The translations under genes were made by a program, and so were the position numbers. Source: Lachnospiraceae bacterium (GTDB lineage: Bacteria; Bacillota; Clostridia; Lachnospirales; Lachnospiraceae). From it: DNA of 64,000 bases. Where the stretch lies: contig JAFTWX010000046.1 in the NCBI GenBank assembly GCA_017465095.1, forward strand, positions 30,810-94,809. The letters are read 5' to 3'. Below, in pieces: positions 45,450 through 53,766 of the stretch. The notes below the pieces were generated by a model, which saw nothing but the letters and a program-made list of their open reading frames with translations, had not been told where the DNA came from and did no database searches. Numbering within the stretch: position 1 is the stretch's first letter; every line of letters begins with the position of its first letter.

Positions 45450-46613
45450 ATGTTTAAATATTATTGCTTAAATCCGATCGCACAGGTTGGTTTGGTAAAA
45501 TTCAATGACAATTTTGCAAAGACAGAAGACGTTAACGCAGCTGAAGGTATTCTTGTAAGAAGTGCATCCATGCATGAGATGGAGCTTTCCAACAACCTTC
45601 TGGCAGTGGCAAGAGCCGGAGCGGGCGTTAACAACATTCCGCTTGATAAATGTGCAGAAAAAGGTATCGTAGTATTCAATACACCGGGTGCAAATGCAAA
45701 CGGCGTAAAAGAGCTTGTGTTCGCAGGTATGCTTCTTGCATCCCGTGATGTCGTAGGCGGTATCGAGTGGGTAAAGGCACAGACAGAGAATGACAATGTT
45801 GCGAAGGACGCAGAGAAAGAAAAGAAAAAATTTGCCGGAACAGAGCTTCAGGACAAGAAACTCGGTGTTATCGGTCTCGGTGCCATCGGTGTAAAAGTTG
45901 CCAATACAGCAAAACACTTCGGCATGGAAGTGTACGGTTATGACCCGTATGTTTCTGTAGACGCAGCATGGAACTTAAGCCGTGATATCAAACATGTGTT
46001 AAATGTAGAAGAGATTTACGAGAAATGTGATTATATTACCGTTCATGTACCGCTTCTTGACAGTACAAAGGGCATGATCAACAAAGAAGCCATCGAAAAG
46101 ATGAAAGACGGTGTTATCATCCTGAACTTTGCCCGTGATCTTCTTGCAAATGAAGCAGATGTGCTCGACGGAATCAAGAGCGGTAAAGTGCGCAAATATG
46201 TGACAGACTTCCCGAACACAACAACCGTCGGAAAAGAAGGCTGTATCGTAATTCCGCATCTCGGTGCTTCTACAGAAGAGTCCGAGGACAACTGTGCAAA
46301 GATGGCAGTAAAAGAGATGATGAACTACCTGGAAAACGGTAACATCATCAACAGTGTAAACTTCCCGCGTCTTGACATGGGTGTATGTAATCAGGCCGGC
46401 CGTGTGGCAATTTTCCACAAGAACGTTGCAAACATGATTACGAAGTTTACAGCTACTTTCGGTGATCTCGGAATCAATATCACAGATATGGCGAACAAGT
46501 CAAAAGGTGATTTCGGTTATACGATGCTCGATGTAGAAACACCGATCACAGATGAGATGGTTGCAAAGCTTTCTTCCATTGACGGAGTTATCAGAGTTCG
46601 TGTAGTAAAATAA
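45450..46613 (+). CDS. serA: D-3-phosphoglycerate dehydrogenase
   Basis: A 387-residue enzyme catalysing the first step of serine synthesis. It has the substrate domain (VARAGAGVNNIPLD), the NAD-binding motif GVIGLGAIGVKVANTA, the catalytic Arg/Glu/His regions (NFARDLLANEADVLDGI; IPHLGASTEESEDN) and a C-terminal ACT-like domain (MITKFTATFGDLGINITDM), which suggests serine feedback control. AGAAGGAA precedes the ATG. A terminator follows, and the phosphoserine phosphatase gene is absent. Confidence 0.96.
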   Translation: MFKYYCLNPIAQVGLVKFNDNFAKTEDVNAAEGILVRSASMHEMELSNNLLAVARAGAGVNNIPLDKCAEKGIVVFNTPGANANGVKELVFAGMLLASRDVVGGIEWVKAQTENDNVAKDAEKEKKKFAGTELQDKKLGVIGLGAIGVKVANTAKHFGMEVYGYDPYVSVDAAWNLSRDIKHVLNVEEIYEKCDYITVHVPLLDSTKGMINKEAIEKMKDGVIILNFARDLLANEADVLDGIKSGKVRKYVTDFPNTTTVGKEGCIVIPHLGASTEESEDNCAKMAVKEMMNYLENGNIINSVNFPRLDMGVCNQAGRVAIFHKNVANMITKFTATFGDLGINITDMANKSKGDFGYTMLDVETPITDEMVAKLSSIDGVIRVRVVK

Positions 46614-46628
46614 GAAATGTGTAATAAT

Positions 46629-46664
46629 AAAGACGGGAGCCTGCCAGCAGGCTCCCGTCTTTTT
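46629..46664. terminator. Two-way terminator between serA and a convergent small gene
   Basis: A perfect 15-bp stem (46629-46643 with 46648-46662, loop CCAG) flanked by A-rich and T-rich tails. Confidence 0.93.
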
Positions 46665-46670
46665 GTGTCC

Positions 46671-46931
46671 TTATTGAATTCCTAAATCCGCATAATCTGC
46701 TTTGAATTTATTTTGTCTTTCCACAGCAGCTTCCGATGCCAGATCCATATATTTAATGAATACATCCTCCAGCGGCTCGCCGCTTTCTTTCGCCAGCGTT
46801 TCCATGATCGGTCTTAAACGCTCTAGCTGCTCGGAAATAGGAGTTTTTTGCGGGTCCGGATCGATGTCTGCCATCGCTTCGTTTGCATATTCCGTGATGC
46901 GGTCTAAAAAAATCTTATCTTCGTTTGTCAT
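46671..46931 (-). CDS. Small conserved hypothetical protein
   Basis: An 86-residue acidic, helical protein starting MTNEDKIFLDRI. ATG 46931 has AAGGAAG upstream; an in-frame TTG at 46952 is less likely. No membrane segment, Cys or known motif is seen (core: EQLERLRPIMETLAKESGEP, then FIKYMDLASEAAVERQNKF). It is a single gene on the minus strand between the ser operon and the DUF1015 gene, and shares a terminator with serA. Function unknown. Confidence 0.7.
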   Translation of the reverse strand: MTNEDKIFLDRITEYANEAMADIDPDPQKTPISEQLERLRPIMETLAKESGEPLEDVFIKYMDLASEAAVERQNKFKADYADLGIQ

Positions 46932-47015
46932 ATCAGCACTTCCTTCTGTCAAAATCTAATTAAAAAATCATCACAAAACACATGATAGCATTTTATAAGT
47001 TAACTGTCAAAATTG

Positions 47016-47044
47016 TTTACGAAATATAGTAAATTTGCTATAAT
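47016..47044 (+). promoter_or_regulatory. Promoter of DUF1015-glgB-mscS
   Basis: TTTACG (47016-47021), 17 bp, TATAAT (47039-47044) with an extended -10 (TGC before TATAAT), 38 bp before the ATG. Confidence 0.75.
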
Positions 47045-47082
47045 ATTTTTTGTATGAATTATAATTTCAAAGGAGAAAAAAT

Positions 47083-48360
47083 ATGGCAGGAATACATCCG
47101 TTTAAAGCAATCAGACCGAAGAAAGGATTGGAGGATCGCATAGCAGCCCTTCCGTACGATGTGTACAACCGTGCAGAAGCCAAGGAAGTTGTTGCAGGGG
47201 AAGAATTATCCTTCCTCAAGATTGACCGCGCAGAGACGCAGTTTGACGACAGTGTGGACACCTATGATCCTTGCGTATATCAAAAAGCCCATGACATGCT
47301 CTGGGATATGATTGAGAAGGGGCAGTTTATACAGGATGAAAAGGAATGCTATTACATTTATGAGCTTACTATGAACGGAAGAAGCCAGAGCGGTATTGTA
47401 GCTGCTTCCTCCGTGGATGATTATATGAATAATGTCATCAAAAAGCATGAAAATACGAGAGCGGACAAAGAAGTGGACCGTATCAATCACGTGGATATCT
47501 GTAATGCGCAGACAGGGCCGATTTTCCTTGCATATCGTTCCAAAGAAGAAATCAATGCCATTGTGAATAAGAAAAAACAGGAGACACCGGTTTATGATTT
47601 CATAAAAGAAGATGACGTTACGCACAGAGTTTGGGTGATTGACGATGCCTCAGAGGTGGAAACGATTCGAAACGCTTTTGCATCTATCAACGAAATTTAC
47701 ATTGCGGACGGTCATCACAGATGTGCATCGGCCGTAAAGGTTTCCCTGAAACGTCGTGAGGCGAATCCGGACTATACAGGTGCAGAAGAGTTCAACCGCT
47801 TTTTGTCGGTGCTTTTCCCGGATGATCAGCTGATGATTATGGATTATAACCGCGTAGTGAAAGATTTGAACGGACTTTCAAACGAAGAATTTCTTGCAAA
47901 AATAGAAGCTGTTTTCGAGTGTGAAAAAATCGCTGTTGACTCATATAGTCAAACGGATAAAGAAGGCAAAGATGCAGTGATTAAGCCGGCCAAAAAAGGT
48001 CAGGTATCCATGTATTTGGACGGTGATTGGTACAAGATGTCGATTAAAGATCAGTTCAAAACACAAGACCCTGTAAAAGGACTGGATGTCTCATTGCTTC
48101 AGGAAAATATTTTGGCTCCGGTTCTCGGAATCGAAGATCCGAAAACGGACAAAAGAATTGATTTTGTCGGCGGAATCAGAGGTCTGGCCGAGCTTGAAAA
48201 ACGCGTTGCAAATGATTGTAAAGTTGCATTTTTAATGTACCCGACGTCCATCGGAGAATTGTTTGCCGTTTCGGATGCAGATTTGCTTATGCCGCCGAAA
48301 TCCACATGGTTTGAGCCAAAGCTTCGCAGCGGACTTTTTATACATAGTTTGAAAGATTAG
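47083..48360 (+). CDS. DUF1015-family protein
   Basis: A 425-residue soluble protein starting AGIHPFKAIRPKKGLEDRIAA, with AAAGGAGA upstream. Family landmarks are LPYDVYNRAEAK, KHENTRADKEVDRINH, and IADGHHRCASAVKVS. The GHHR motif recalls the phosphate-binding motif of ParB/Srx-fold kinases such as serine kinases. DUF1015 genes often lie near serA and serC in Clostridia, as here, and no phosphoserine phosphatase is present in the cluster, so a role in serine metabolism is an attractive but unproven idea. Here it leads an operon with glgB (10 bp gap), which gives a second possible context. Confidence 0.88.
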   Translation: MAGIHPFKAIRPKKGLEDRIAALPYDVYNRAEAKEVVAGEELSFLKIDRAETQFDDSVDTYDPCVYQKAHDMLWDMIEKGQFIQDEKECYYIYELTMNGRSQSGIVAASSVDDYMNNVIKKHENTRADKEVDRINHVDICNAQTGPIFLAYRSKEEINAIVNKKKQETPVYDFIKEDDVTHRVWVIDDASEVETIRNAFASINEIYIADGHHRCASAVKVSLKRREANPDYTGAEEFNRFLSVLFPDDQLMIMDYNRVVKDLNGLSNEEFLAKIEAVFECEKIAVDSYSQTDKEGKDAVIKPAKKGQVSMYLDGDWYKMSIKDQFKTQDPVKGLDVSLLQENILAPVLGIEDPKTDKRIDFVGGIRGLAELEKRVANDCKVAFLMYPTSIGELFAVSDADLLMPPKSTWFEPKLRSGLFIHSLKD

Positions 48361-48370
48361 GAGGTGCTTT

Positions 48371-50869
48371 ATGACCAAGAAATTATACAAATTAATGAAC
48401 TGGGCAGACGTAGAAGGAATTGTTTATTCTGAGGAGGATGATCCGCATCGCATTTTGGGACCGCATCCGGCGGGAACAAGCACGATGATCCAGTTTTTCT
48501 ATCCGGGAGCTCAGAATGCGACTGTTGTGACACAGAAAAGCACCTATAAGATGGAACTGGCCGATGAAGAAGGTTTCTTTGCGGTTCTGATTCCGAAGGC
48601 AGACAAAACCGACTATACGGTTGAAGTCGTGATGGAAGACGGCGTGACCAAGGAGGTTTGTGATCCGTACAAGTTTAAACCGCTTATCACCAAAAAGGAT
48701 ACGGATAAATTTAACAACGGAATCCACTATACGATTTACGAGCTTCTCGGCGCACATGTTAAGACGATCGACGGTGTGACCGGTGTATATTTTGCAGTCT
48801 GGGCTCCGAATGCACTTCGTGTGAGTGTGGTCGGTGATTTCAACAACTGGGACGGAAGATTCCATCAGATGCGCAGACTTTGGGATTCCGGTATATTCGA
48901 AATCTTTGTACCGTGTGCAAATCTGAATGATAATTACAAATTTGAGATTAAGGCAAAAGGCGGAAACGTATTCCTGAAATCCGACCCGTACGGAAACTGG
49001 GCACAGCTGCGTCCGGAAACGGCGTCGGTTGTTGCGGATTTGACAAAGTTTAAATGGTCCGACGGCGATTGGATGAGTCAGAGAAAGAAATTCAAACCGG
49101 AAACCTCACCGATGTCGGTTCTCGAAATTCATCTCGGGTCTTTTGCAAAACCGGATGAAAACGATGACAGACCGTTTTTGAACTACAGAGAGCTTGCGCC
49201 GAAAATCATCAAATATGTCAAAGAAATGGGCTATACCCATATTGAGCTTATGCCTGTTATGGAGCATCCGTTCGATGCCAGCTGGGGATATCAGGTGATC
49301 GGTTATTATGCAGCTACTTCCCGTTACGGTACGCCGGAAGATTTCATGTATTTTATGAATGAAATGCATAAAAATAATATCGGAGTAATTCTTGACTGGG
49401 TACCGGCGCATTTCCCGAAAGATGACCAGGGACTTTCCGGTTTTGACGGAACTTGTCTTTACGAGCATGCAGATCCGCGTCAGGGTGAGCATCCGCACTG
49501 GGGAACCAAAATTTTCAATTACGGAAGACCGGAGGTTAGAAACTACCTGATTGCCAATGCCTTGTTCTGGATCAATGAGTTCCATGCGGACGGTATCCGC
49601 ATTGATGCAGTTGCGTCCATGCTTTATCTTGATTACGGAAAGAATGACGGCGAGTGGGTTGCCAACATGTACGGCGGCAAAGAAAACCTGGAAGCCATTG
49701 AGTTTTTGAAACATTTGAACAGCATCATCCACAAGCAGAAGGATGGCGTTTTGACCATCGCCGAAGAATCCACTGCATGGCCGAAAGTGACAGATATCGT
49801 AGAAAAAGACGGTCTCGGCTTTGATATCAAGTGGAACATGGGTTGGATGAATGATTTCACCGGATATATGCACTATGATCCGTTCTTCCGCGGACATCAT
49901 CACGGCGAGCTGACGTTCAGTATGATTTATGCGTACAGCGAGAAATTTATGCTTGTATTGTCGCATGATGAAGTTGTTCACGGAAAATCATCCATGATCG
50001 GCAAAATGCCGGGAGATATTCCGGACAAATTCAAAAATCTCCGTGCAGCGTACGGATTTATGATGACACATCCGGGCAAAAAACTTCTCTTCATGGGACA
50101 GGATATTGCAGAGTTTGATGAGTGGAACGAAGCGCGCAGCGTACAGTGGGATTTATTGCAGTACGATGACCACAAGCATATGCAGGAATACGTAAAGACT
50201 TTGAATGAGCTTTACAAGACAATGCCAGCACTTCATGAAATGGACCATACACCGGATGGATTTGAGTGGATCAACAATATTTCGGCGAATGAAAATGTGG
50301 TTGTTTACCTGCGTAAGGCAGAGAACGACAAGGATACACTTCTTGTTGTGTGTAACTTTGCAAATGAGGAGCGCAAGGATTATAAAATCGGAGTTCCGTT
50401 CCCGGGTAAATATAAAGAAATCCTGAATTCGGATTCTAAAAAATACGGCGGAAGCAACTGTATTAACGCAAAAGCAATTGCTTCCGATGAGGATGAGTGT
50501 GACGGACGCATGGATTCCGTTCGCATTAAGATGCCTGCGCTGAGCACACAGATTTTCTCTTATACGCCTTTTACCGCAAAGGAAAAAGCGGCAATAGAGA
50601 AACGCAAAGAGGAAGAACGCCAGAGACAGGTCGAGCTTGCCAAAATAGCGGCGGCAAAAGAGGCGGAAACCCAGGCACGCAAGGCTGCAGAGGATGCAAA
50701 AGAGCAGGCAAAACGCGCTCAGGAAGAGGCGAAAATGGCGTTAAAACGTGCTATGGACGAAGCAAAGAAGGCCGAGGCGCTGGAAAAAGAAGCCCGCGAG
50801 CTGGAGAAGGAAGCCAAGCAGCGTGCAGATGAAAGCCAAAAGGTAAAGGACGAGGCGAAGTATGTATAG
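48371..50869 (+). CDS. glgB: 1,4-alpha-glucan branching enzyme with C-terminal coiled-coil tail
   Basis: An 832-residue GH13 enzyme that makes alpha-1,6 branches in glycogen. N-terminal domain and CBM48 (about 1-230; FAVWAPNALRVSVVGDFNNWDG) precede the catalytic barrel with the nucleophile D412 (GIRIDAVASMLY), acid E465 (TIAEESTAWP) and VLSHDEVVHGK. The usual C-terminal beta domain ends near residue 735. It is followed by about 95 residues of Ala/Glu/Lys/Arg-rich coiled coil (EKRKEEERQRQVELAK and similar) not found in standard GlgB. GAGGTG precedes the ATG. The last codons overlap the start of mscS by 8 bases, which couples their translation. The tail may tether the enzyme to a complex or to the membrane. 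Confidence 0.94.
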   Translation: MTKKLYKLMNWADVEGIVYSEEDDPHRILGPHPAGTSTMIQFFYPGAQNATVVTQKSTYKMELADEEGFFAVLIPKADKTDYTVEVVMEDGVTKEVCDPYKFKPLITKKDTDKFNNGIHYTIYELLGAHVKTIDGVTGVYFAVWAPNALRVSVVGDFNNWDGRFHQMRRLWDSGIFEIFVPCANLNDNYKFEIKAKGGNVFLKSDPYGNWAQLRPETASVVADLTKFKWSDGDWMSQRKKFKPETSPMSVLEIHLGSFAKPDENDDRPFLNYRELAPKIIKYVKEMGYTHIELMPVMEHPFDASWGYQVIGYYAATSRYGTPEDFMYFMNEMHKNNIGVILDWVPAHFPKDDQGLSGFDGTCLYEHADPRQGEHPHWGTKIFNYGRPEVRNYLIANALFWINEFHADGIRIDAVASMLYLDYGKNDGEWVANMYGGKENLEAIEFLKHLNSIIHKQKDGVLTIAEESTAWPKVTDIVEKDGLGFDIKWNMGWMNDFTGYMHYDPFFRGHHHGELTFSMIYAYSEKFMLVLSHDEVVHGKSSMIGKMPGDIPDKFKNLRAAYGFMMTHPGKKLLFMGQDIAEFDEWNEARSVQWDLLQYDDHKHMQEYVKTLNELYKTMPALHEMDHTPDGFEWINNISANENVVVYLRKAENDKDTLLVVCNFANEERKDYKIGVPFPGKYKEILNSDSKKYGGSNCINAKAIASDEDECDGRMDSVRIKMPALSTQIFSYTPFTAKEKAAIEKRKEEERQRQVELAKIAAAKEAETQARKAAEDAKEQAKRAQEEAKMALKRAMDEAKKAEALEKEARELEKEAKQRADESQKVKDEAKYV

Positions 50870-51710
50870 TGACGAAGAAGTAACCGAAAAACTGAGCATA
50901 TTTCAACAATTTATGGAGACACTTCCGCAAAAAGCATTGAATCTGGGCGTTCGTGTTGTACTTGCGCTTGTATTTTTCTTTGTAGGAGCGCAGGTGATTA
51001 AATTAATCCGTAAAATATTAAAGAAATCCTTACAACGTGCCAATGCAGATGTCGGTGTCGTTCAGTTTTTGGATTCTTTTGTGAAATTTGCATTGTATAT
51101 TGTGCTTATATTTATGATCGGTTCCAGCTTTGGTCTGGATGCGACCAGTGTTGTGGCTGTACTGGGTTCCGCCGGTGTTGCCATCGGCCTTGCCCTGCAG
51201 GGAAGTTTATCCAACCTTGCAGGAGGAGTGTTGATTCTTCTTCTGAAGCCGTTTAAGGTCGGTGACTATATCATTGAGGACACCAATAAAAACGAGGGAA
51301 CCGTGACGGAGATACAGATCTTTTATACAAAACTTACGACTCCCGATGAGAGAACAGTCGTGCTTCCGAACGGAACATTGGCAAACTCTTCGCTTACCAA
51401 CGTGACCGATATCGGGATACGGCGTCTGGATATGACGGTGGGCATTTCTTACAAGGCGGATTTGCTCCTGGCGAAGGAAACGGCGAAGAACCTTTTAAAA
51501 GCAGATCCGGCATCTCTGAAAAACAAAGAGATGGATGTGTTTGTCAGTGAACTTGGCGACAGCGCGGTTCTTCTGAATCTGCGATGCTATGTCAAGACGG
51601 AGGATTACTGGCCGGCCAGAGGACGCATTCTTGAGGCTGTCAAACTGACCTACGATGAGAAGGGGATCGAGATACCGTATCCGCAGATGGATGTACATGT
51701 GAAAGAATAA
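50862..51710 (+). CDS. mscS: Small-conductance mechanosensitive channel, MscS family
   Basis: A 282-residue membrane channel that opens under membrane tension. It has three membrane segments (VRVVLALVFFFVGAQVI; FALYIVLIFMIGSSFG; and the pore helix VAVLGSAGVAIGLALQGSLSNLAGG) followed by the signature LLLKPFKVGDYI and the beta and alpha/beta cytosolic domains (NGTLANSSLTNVT). Start ATG 50862 lies within the end of glgB; the AAGGACGAGG stretch inside glgB serves as ribosome site. Osmotic balance during glycogen turnover is a possible reason for the coupling, but that is inference. Confidence 0.93.
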   Translation: MYSDEEVTEKLSIFQQFMETLPQKALNLGVRVVLALVFFFVGAQVIKLIRKILKKSLQRANADVGVVQFLDSFVKFALYIVLIFMIGSSFGLDATSVVAVLGSAGVAIGLALQGSLSNLAGGVLILLLKPFKVGDYIIEDTNKNEGTVTEIQIFYTKLTTPDERTVVLPNGTLANSSLTNVTDIGIRRLDMTVGISYKADLLLAKETAKNLLKADPASLKNKEMDVFVSELGDSAVLLNLRCYVKTEDYWPARGRILEAVKLTYDEKGIEIPYPQMDVHVKE

Positions 51711-51718
51711 TTAATAAA

Positions 51719-51752
51719 AAAGTCCGCAACCTCTGTTCTGGTTGCGGACTTT
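51719..51752. terminator. Two-way terminator between mscS and the XRE gene
   Basis: A perfect 13-bp stem (AAAGTCCGCAACC with its complement at 51740-51752), 8-nt loop, A-run before and T-rich sequence after. Confidence 0.9.
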
Positions 51753-51756
51753 CTGT

Positions 51757-52095
51757 TTATTTCTCAAACATATCAATCAGAGACATAACATGTTCCTGTT
51801 TTTCAGAAGAGAGCTGCGCCAGCTTTAGTGCATAAATTTTCATGCGTTCTGTCATTCCGGTAAGCGCAGAATCTATTTCAGAATATTCGGCAGAAGGGGG
51901 ATTTGTTTCACCTGTCATAAGATAGAAGACAGAAACACCCAGATAATCTGCAATGCATTTTAAACGGTCATCCGGAAAAGTCCCCTTTTTCAGACTCCCG
52001 ATATAGCCGTTGGCAAAACCGCAGTCTTTTTCCAAACGAGCCAGTGCAATTTTTCTTTCTTTACAAATCTTTTTTACTCTTTCTACAGCGTTCAT
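51757..52095 (-). CDS. XRE-family transcriptional regulator
   Basis: A 112-residue protein with a helix-turn-helix domain (about residues 5-65; ALARLEKDCGFANGYIGSLKKG then LKCIADYLGVSVFYLMTGE) and a C-terminal helical segment for dimer formation (MKIYALKLAQLSSEKQEHVMSLIDMF). GGAGT lies 10 bases before the ATG. It is divergent from a coiled-coil protein gene; the AT-rich space between has a minus-strand TATAAT, a plus-strand promoter and a perfect palindrome (52161-52174) that could be its operator. Confidence 0.9.
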   Translation of the reverse strand: MNAVERVKKICKERKIALARLEKDCGFANGYIGSLKKGTFPDDRLKCIADYLGVSVFYLMTGETNPPSAEYSEIDSALTGMTERMKIYALKLAQLSSEKQEHVMSLIDMFEK

Positions 52096-52120
52096 AGATG
52101 TACTCCAATCAAAATAACTG

Positions 52121-52149
52121 TTGACATTATAGATAAAACACTATATCAT
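52121..52149 (+). promoter_or_regulatory. Promoter pointing to the coiled-coil gene
   Basis: TTGACA (52121-52126), 17 bp, TATCAT (52144-52149). It gives a leader of about 160 nt before ATG 52315. On the other strand a TATAAT lies across the same bases for the XRE gene. Confidence 0.65.
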
Positions 52150-52160
52150 AAAATACAACA

Positions 52161-52174
52161 TAGAATATATTCTA
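52161..52174. promoter_or_regulatory. Perfect 14-bp palindrome, candidate operator
   Basis: TAGAATATATTCTA lies just downstream of the plus-strand promoter in the divergent space between the XRE regulator and the coiled-coil gene. Its position fits a repressor site. No second copy was noticed in the window. Confidence 0.45.
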
Positions 52175-52314
52175 AAAAATGAAGATTTTATCATTTCAAT
52201 TAGTTCATTTCTGATATTTTGATTTTAGGTAATTCATGGAGAATTGTCAAATCTATATCAAAAACAAACGACGTTTAATTCCAAAATACAACTTAAAAAT
52301 AAGGAGGTAAAAAG

Positions 52315-52716
52315 ATGGATAACGAATTATTGTTAGCGATTGCAAAATTATTACAACCAATCCGGGAGGATATTCAGGCATTGCGAGGTGATATGTCTGA
52401 ATTGAAACAAGAGGTCGCAGAACTCAAAAAAGAAGTTACACAGCTCAAAAAAGAAGTCACACAACTAAAGAGAGATTTAATAATATTGGAACAAAGAGTA
52501 GATAAACTGGACCAAAGAGTAAATGAAATAAAAATTCAAGTCGAAATTGAAATTATGCCGAGATTACAAACGATAGAAAAATGTTATACCGATACATATT
52601 ATCGTTATCAGAATCAAGTAGAAGGGTACGAGCAGATGCAGAGCGATATTAAGATAATGCAGAATGTATTACAGGATCACAGCAAAAAAATACATCTGAT
52701 TCCGAACCTCGCTTAA
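52315..52716 (+). CDS. Coiled-coil protein with tandem heptads
   Basis: A 133-residue protein, AAGGAGG upstream. About residues 15-80 form a nearly continuous coiled coil with the heptad unit LKKEVTQ repeated; at the DNA level a 21-bp tandem repeat is visible (52423-52443 and 52444-52464). The C-terminal part (CYTDTYYRYQNQVEGYEQM) is also helical and contains the single Cys. No membrane segment or enzyme motif. Similar short coiled-coil proteins occur in Lachnospiraceae without known function. It ends in its own terminator and is divergent from an XRE regulator, a layout typical of small regulated accessory units. Confidence 0.8.
   Translation: MDNELLLAIAKLLQPIREDIQALRGDMSELKQEVAELKKEVTQLKKEVTQLKRDLIILEQRVDKLDQRVNEIKIQVEIEIMPRLQTIEKCYTDTYYRYQNQVEGYEQMQSDIKIMQNVLQDHSKKIHLIPNLA
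52423..52464 (+). repeat. 21-bp tandem repeat, two copies
   Basis: CTCAAAAAAGAAGTTACACAG is followed directly by a copy with two changes, encoding the heptad LKKEVTQ twice within the coiled-coil protein. It marks recent in-frame duplication and a possible site of length change. Confidence 0.8.
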
Positions 52717-52728
52717 TAAGTTATGCAA

Positions 52729-52759
52729 AAAAACCGCAACCAAAGTGGCTGCGGTTTTT
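52729..52759 (+). terminator. Terminator of the coiled-coil gene
   Basis: AAAAACCGCAACC (52729-52741) pairs with GGCTGCGGTTTTT (52747-52759), one mismatch, 5-nt loop, T-run. It ends 6 bp from the 3' end of the oppositely oriented tRNA gene. Confidence 0.85.
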
Positions 52760-52765
52760 GAATCC

Positions 52766-52838
52766 AGCTGAAAAAGGGACTTGAACCCTCGACCCCTTCA
52801 TTACGAGTGAAGTGCTCTACCGACTGAGCTATTTCAGC
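52766..52838 (-). tRNA. tRNA-Thr (anticodon CGT)
   Basis: A 73-nt cloverleaf: acceptor GCTGAAA/TTTCAGC, D-arm TAGCTCAGTCGGTAGAGC, anticodon stem CTTCA/TGAAG with loop CTCGTAA (anticodon CGT, reads ACG), and T-arm AGGGTTCAAGTCCCT. The discriminator is T and CCA is not encoded. A single tRNA gene, not in a cluster. Confidence 0.95.
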
Positions 52839-52965
52839 ATATATAAGCATTGGTGAGTTACTCACCGAATTGTATTATATCGAAAATGCGTACGAATTGC
52901 AACTATATTTTTTGAAATGATTATGTACCGCAAAGAGTATTCTTTGCGGAATTTTACTAACGGGG

Positions 52966-53766
52966 TTATCGACAAATCTTTCGTTCCAAAATATGCAGGA
53001 TTTCATATAGACCGATGGCAATCAGACATAAAATCAAAATACAGAGAATGAGCCAATCCAGTTTAAAAACCTGACTTGCGTAGATGATCAAATAGCCGAG
53101 ACCTTGTTTGGCGGCGAGAAATTCGCCGATCATAACGCCGACGAGAGCGAGACCGATATTAACTTTCATATTGCTGATGATGGTCGGAATTCCTGACGGA
53201 AGAATTACTTTTGTAAATACGTGGTGTTTTTTTCCGCCCAGGATATAAATCAGTTTCTGCTTGTCGGGATCGGTATTTTTAAAACAGGTGTACAGATTGA
53301 TAATACATCCGAACAATGCCACGGAAATTCCGGCGATGATAATCGTCTTCATCCCGGTACCGAGCCATACGATAATCAGCGGTGCCAATGCAGATTTTGG
53401 CAGAGAATTCAGTATGACGAGAACCGGTTCAAGTACTTTTGCGACATACTCAAACCGCCATAACACTGAGGCAAAACCGATGGATATTGCGGTAATGAAC
53501 AAAAAGCTGAGCAGTGTTTCGTATAAACTGATACCAATGTGTGAAAAAAGATTATTTTCGCCAACCATAAAAATGAAACATTCTGCAAGCCTTGTCGGTG
53601 AACTGAAGAAGAATGCATCTATGATTCCGTGTCTTGATGTTAACTCCCATGCGAGAAGGAAAACAAACAGCATAAGCACTCTGACAGCCTGAATGGTTCT
53701 TTTTTTGATAATCTGATGTTGAAGATATTGTTTTTGCCGGTCGCTGATAGGTATTTTTTCTTTCAT
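52966..53766 (-). CDS. ABC transporter permease (SsuC/TauC/ThiX-like)
   Basis: A 266-residue inner-membrane protein with six predicted membrane segments and the permease loop motif seen near GGKKHHVFTKVILPSGIPTIISNMK (an EAA-type loop). N-terminus MKEKIPISDRQKQ; ATG 53766 overlaps the stop of the upstream ATPase gene (ATGA), with AAGGAG inside that gene. Its closest family type imports sulfonates, nitrate, or thiamine precursors. No substrate-binding protein gene or riboswitch is near, so the substrate cannot be set from context. Confidence 0.88.
   Translation of the reverse strand: MKEKIPISDRQKQYLQHQIIKKRTIQAVRVLMLFVFLLAWELTSRHGIIDAFFFSSPTRLAECFIFMVGENNLFSHIGISLYETLLSFLFITAISIGFASVLWRFEYVAKVLEPVLVILNSLPKSALAPLIIVWLGTGMKTIIIAGISVALFGCIINLYTCFKNTDPDKQKLIYILGGKKHHVFTKVILPSGIPTIISNMKVNIGLALVGVMIGEFLAAKQGLGYLIIYASQVFKLDWLILCILILCLIAIGLYEILHILERKICR

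Noticed and set aside
49106..49981. 291-codon open frame on the minus strand
   Set aside because: Antisense to the catalytic part of glgB.
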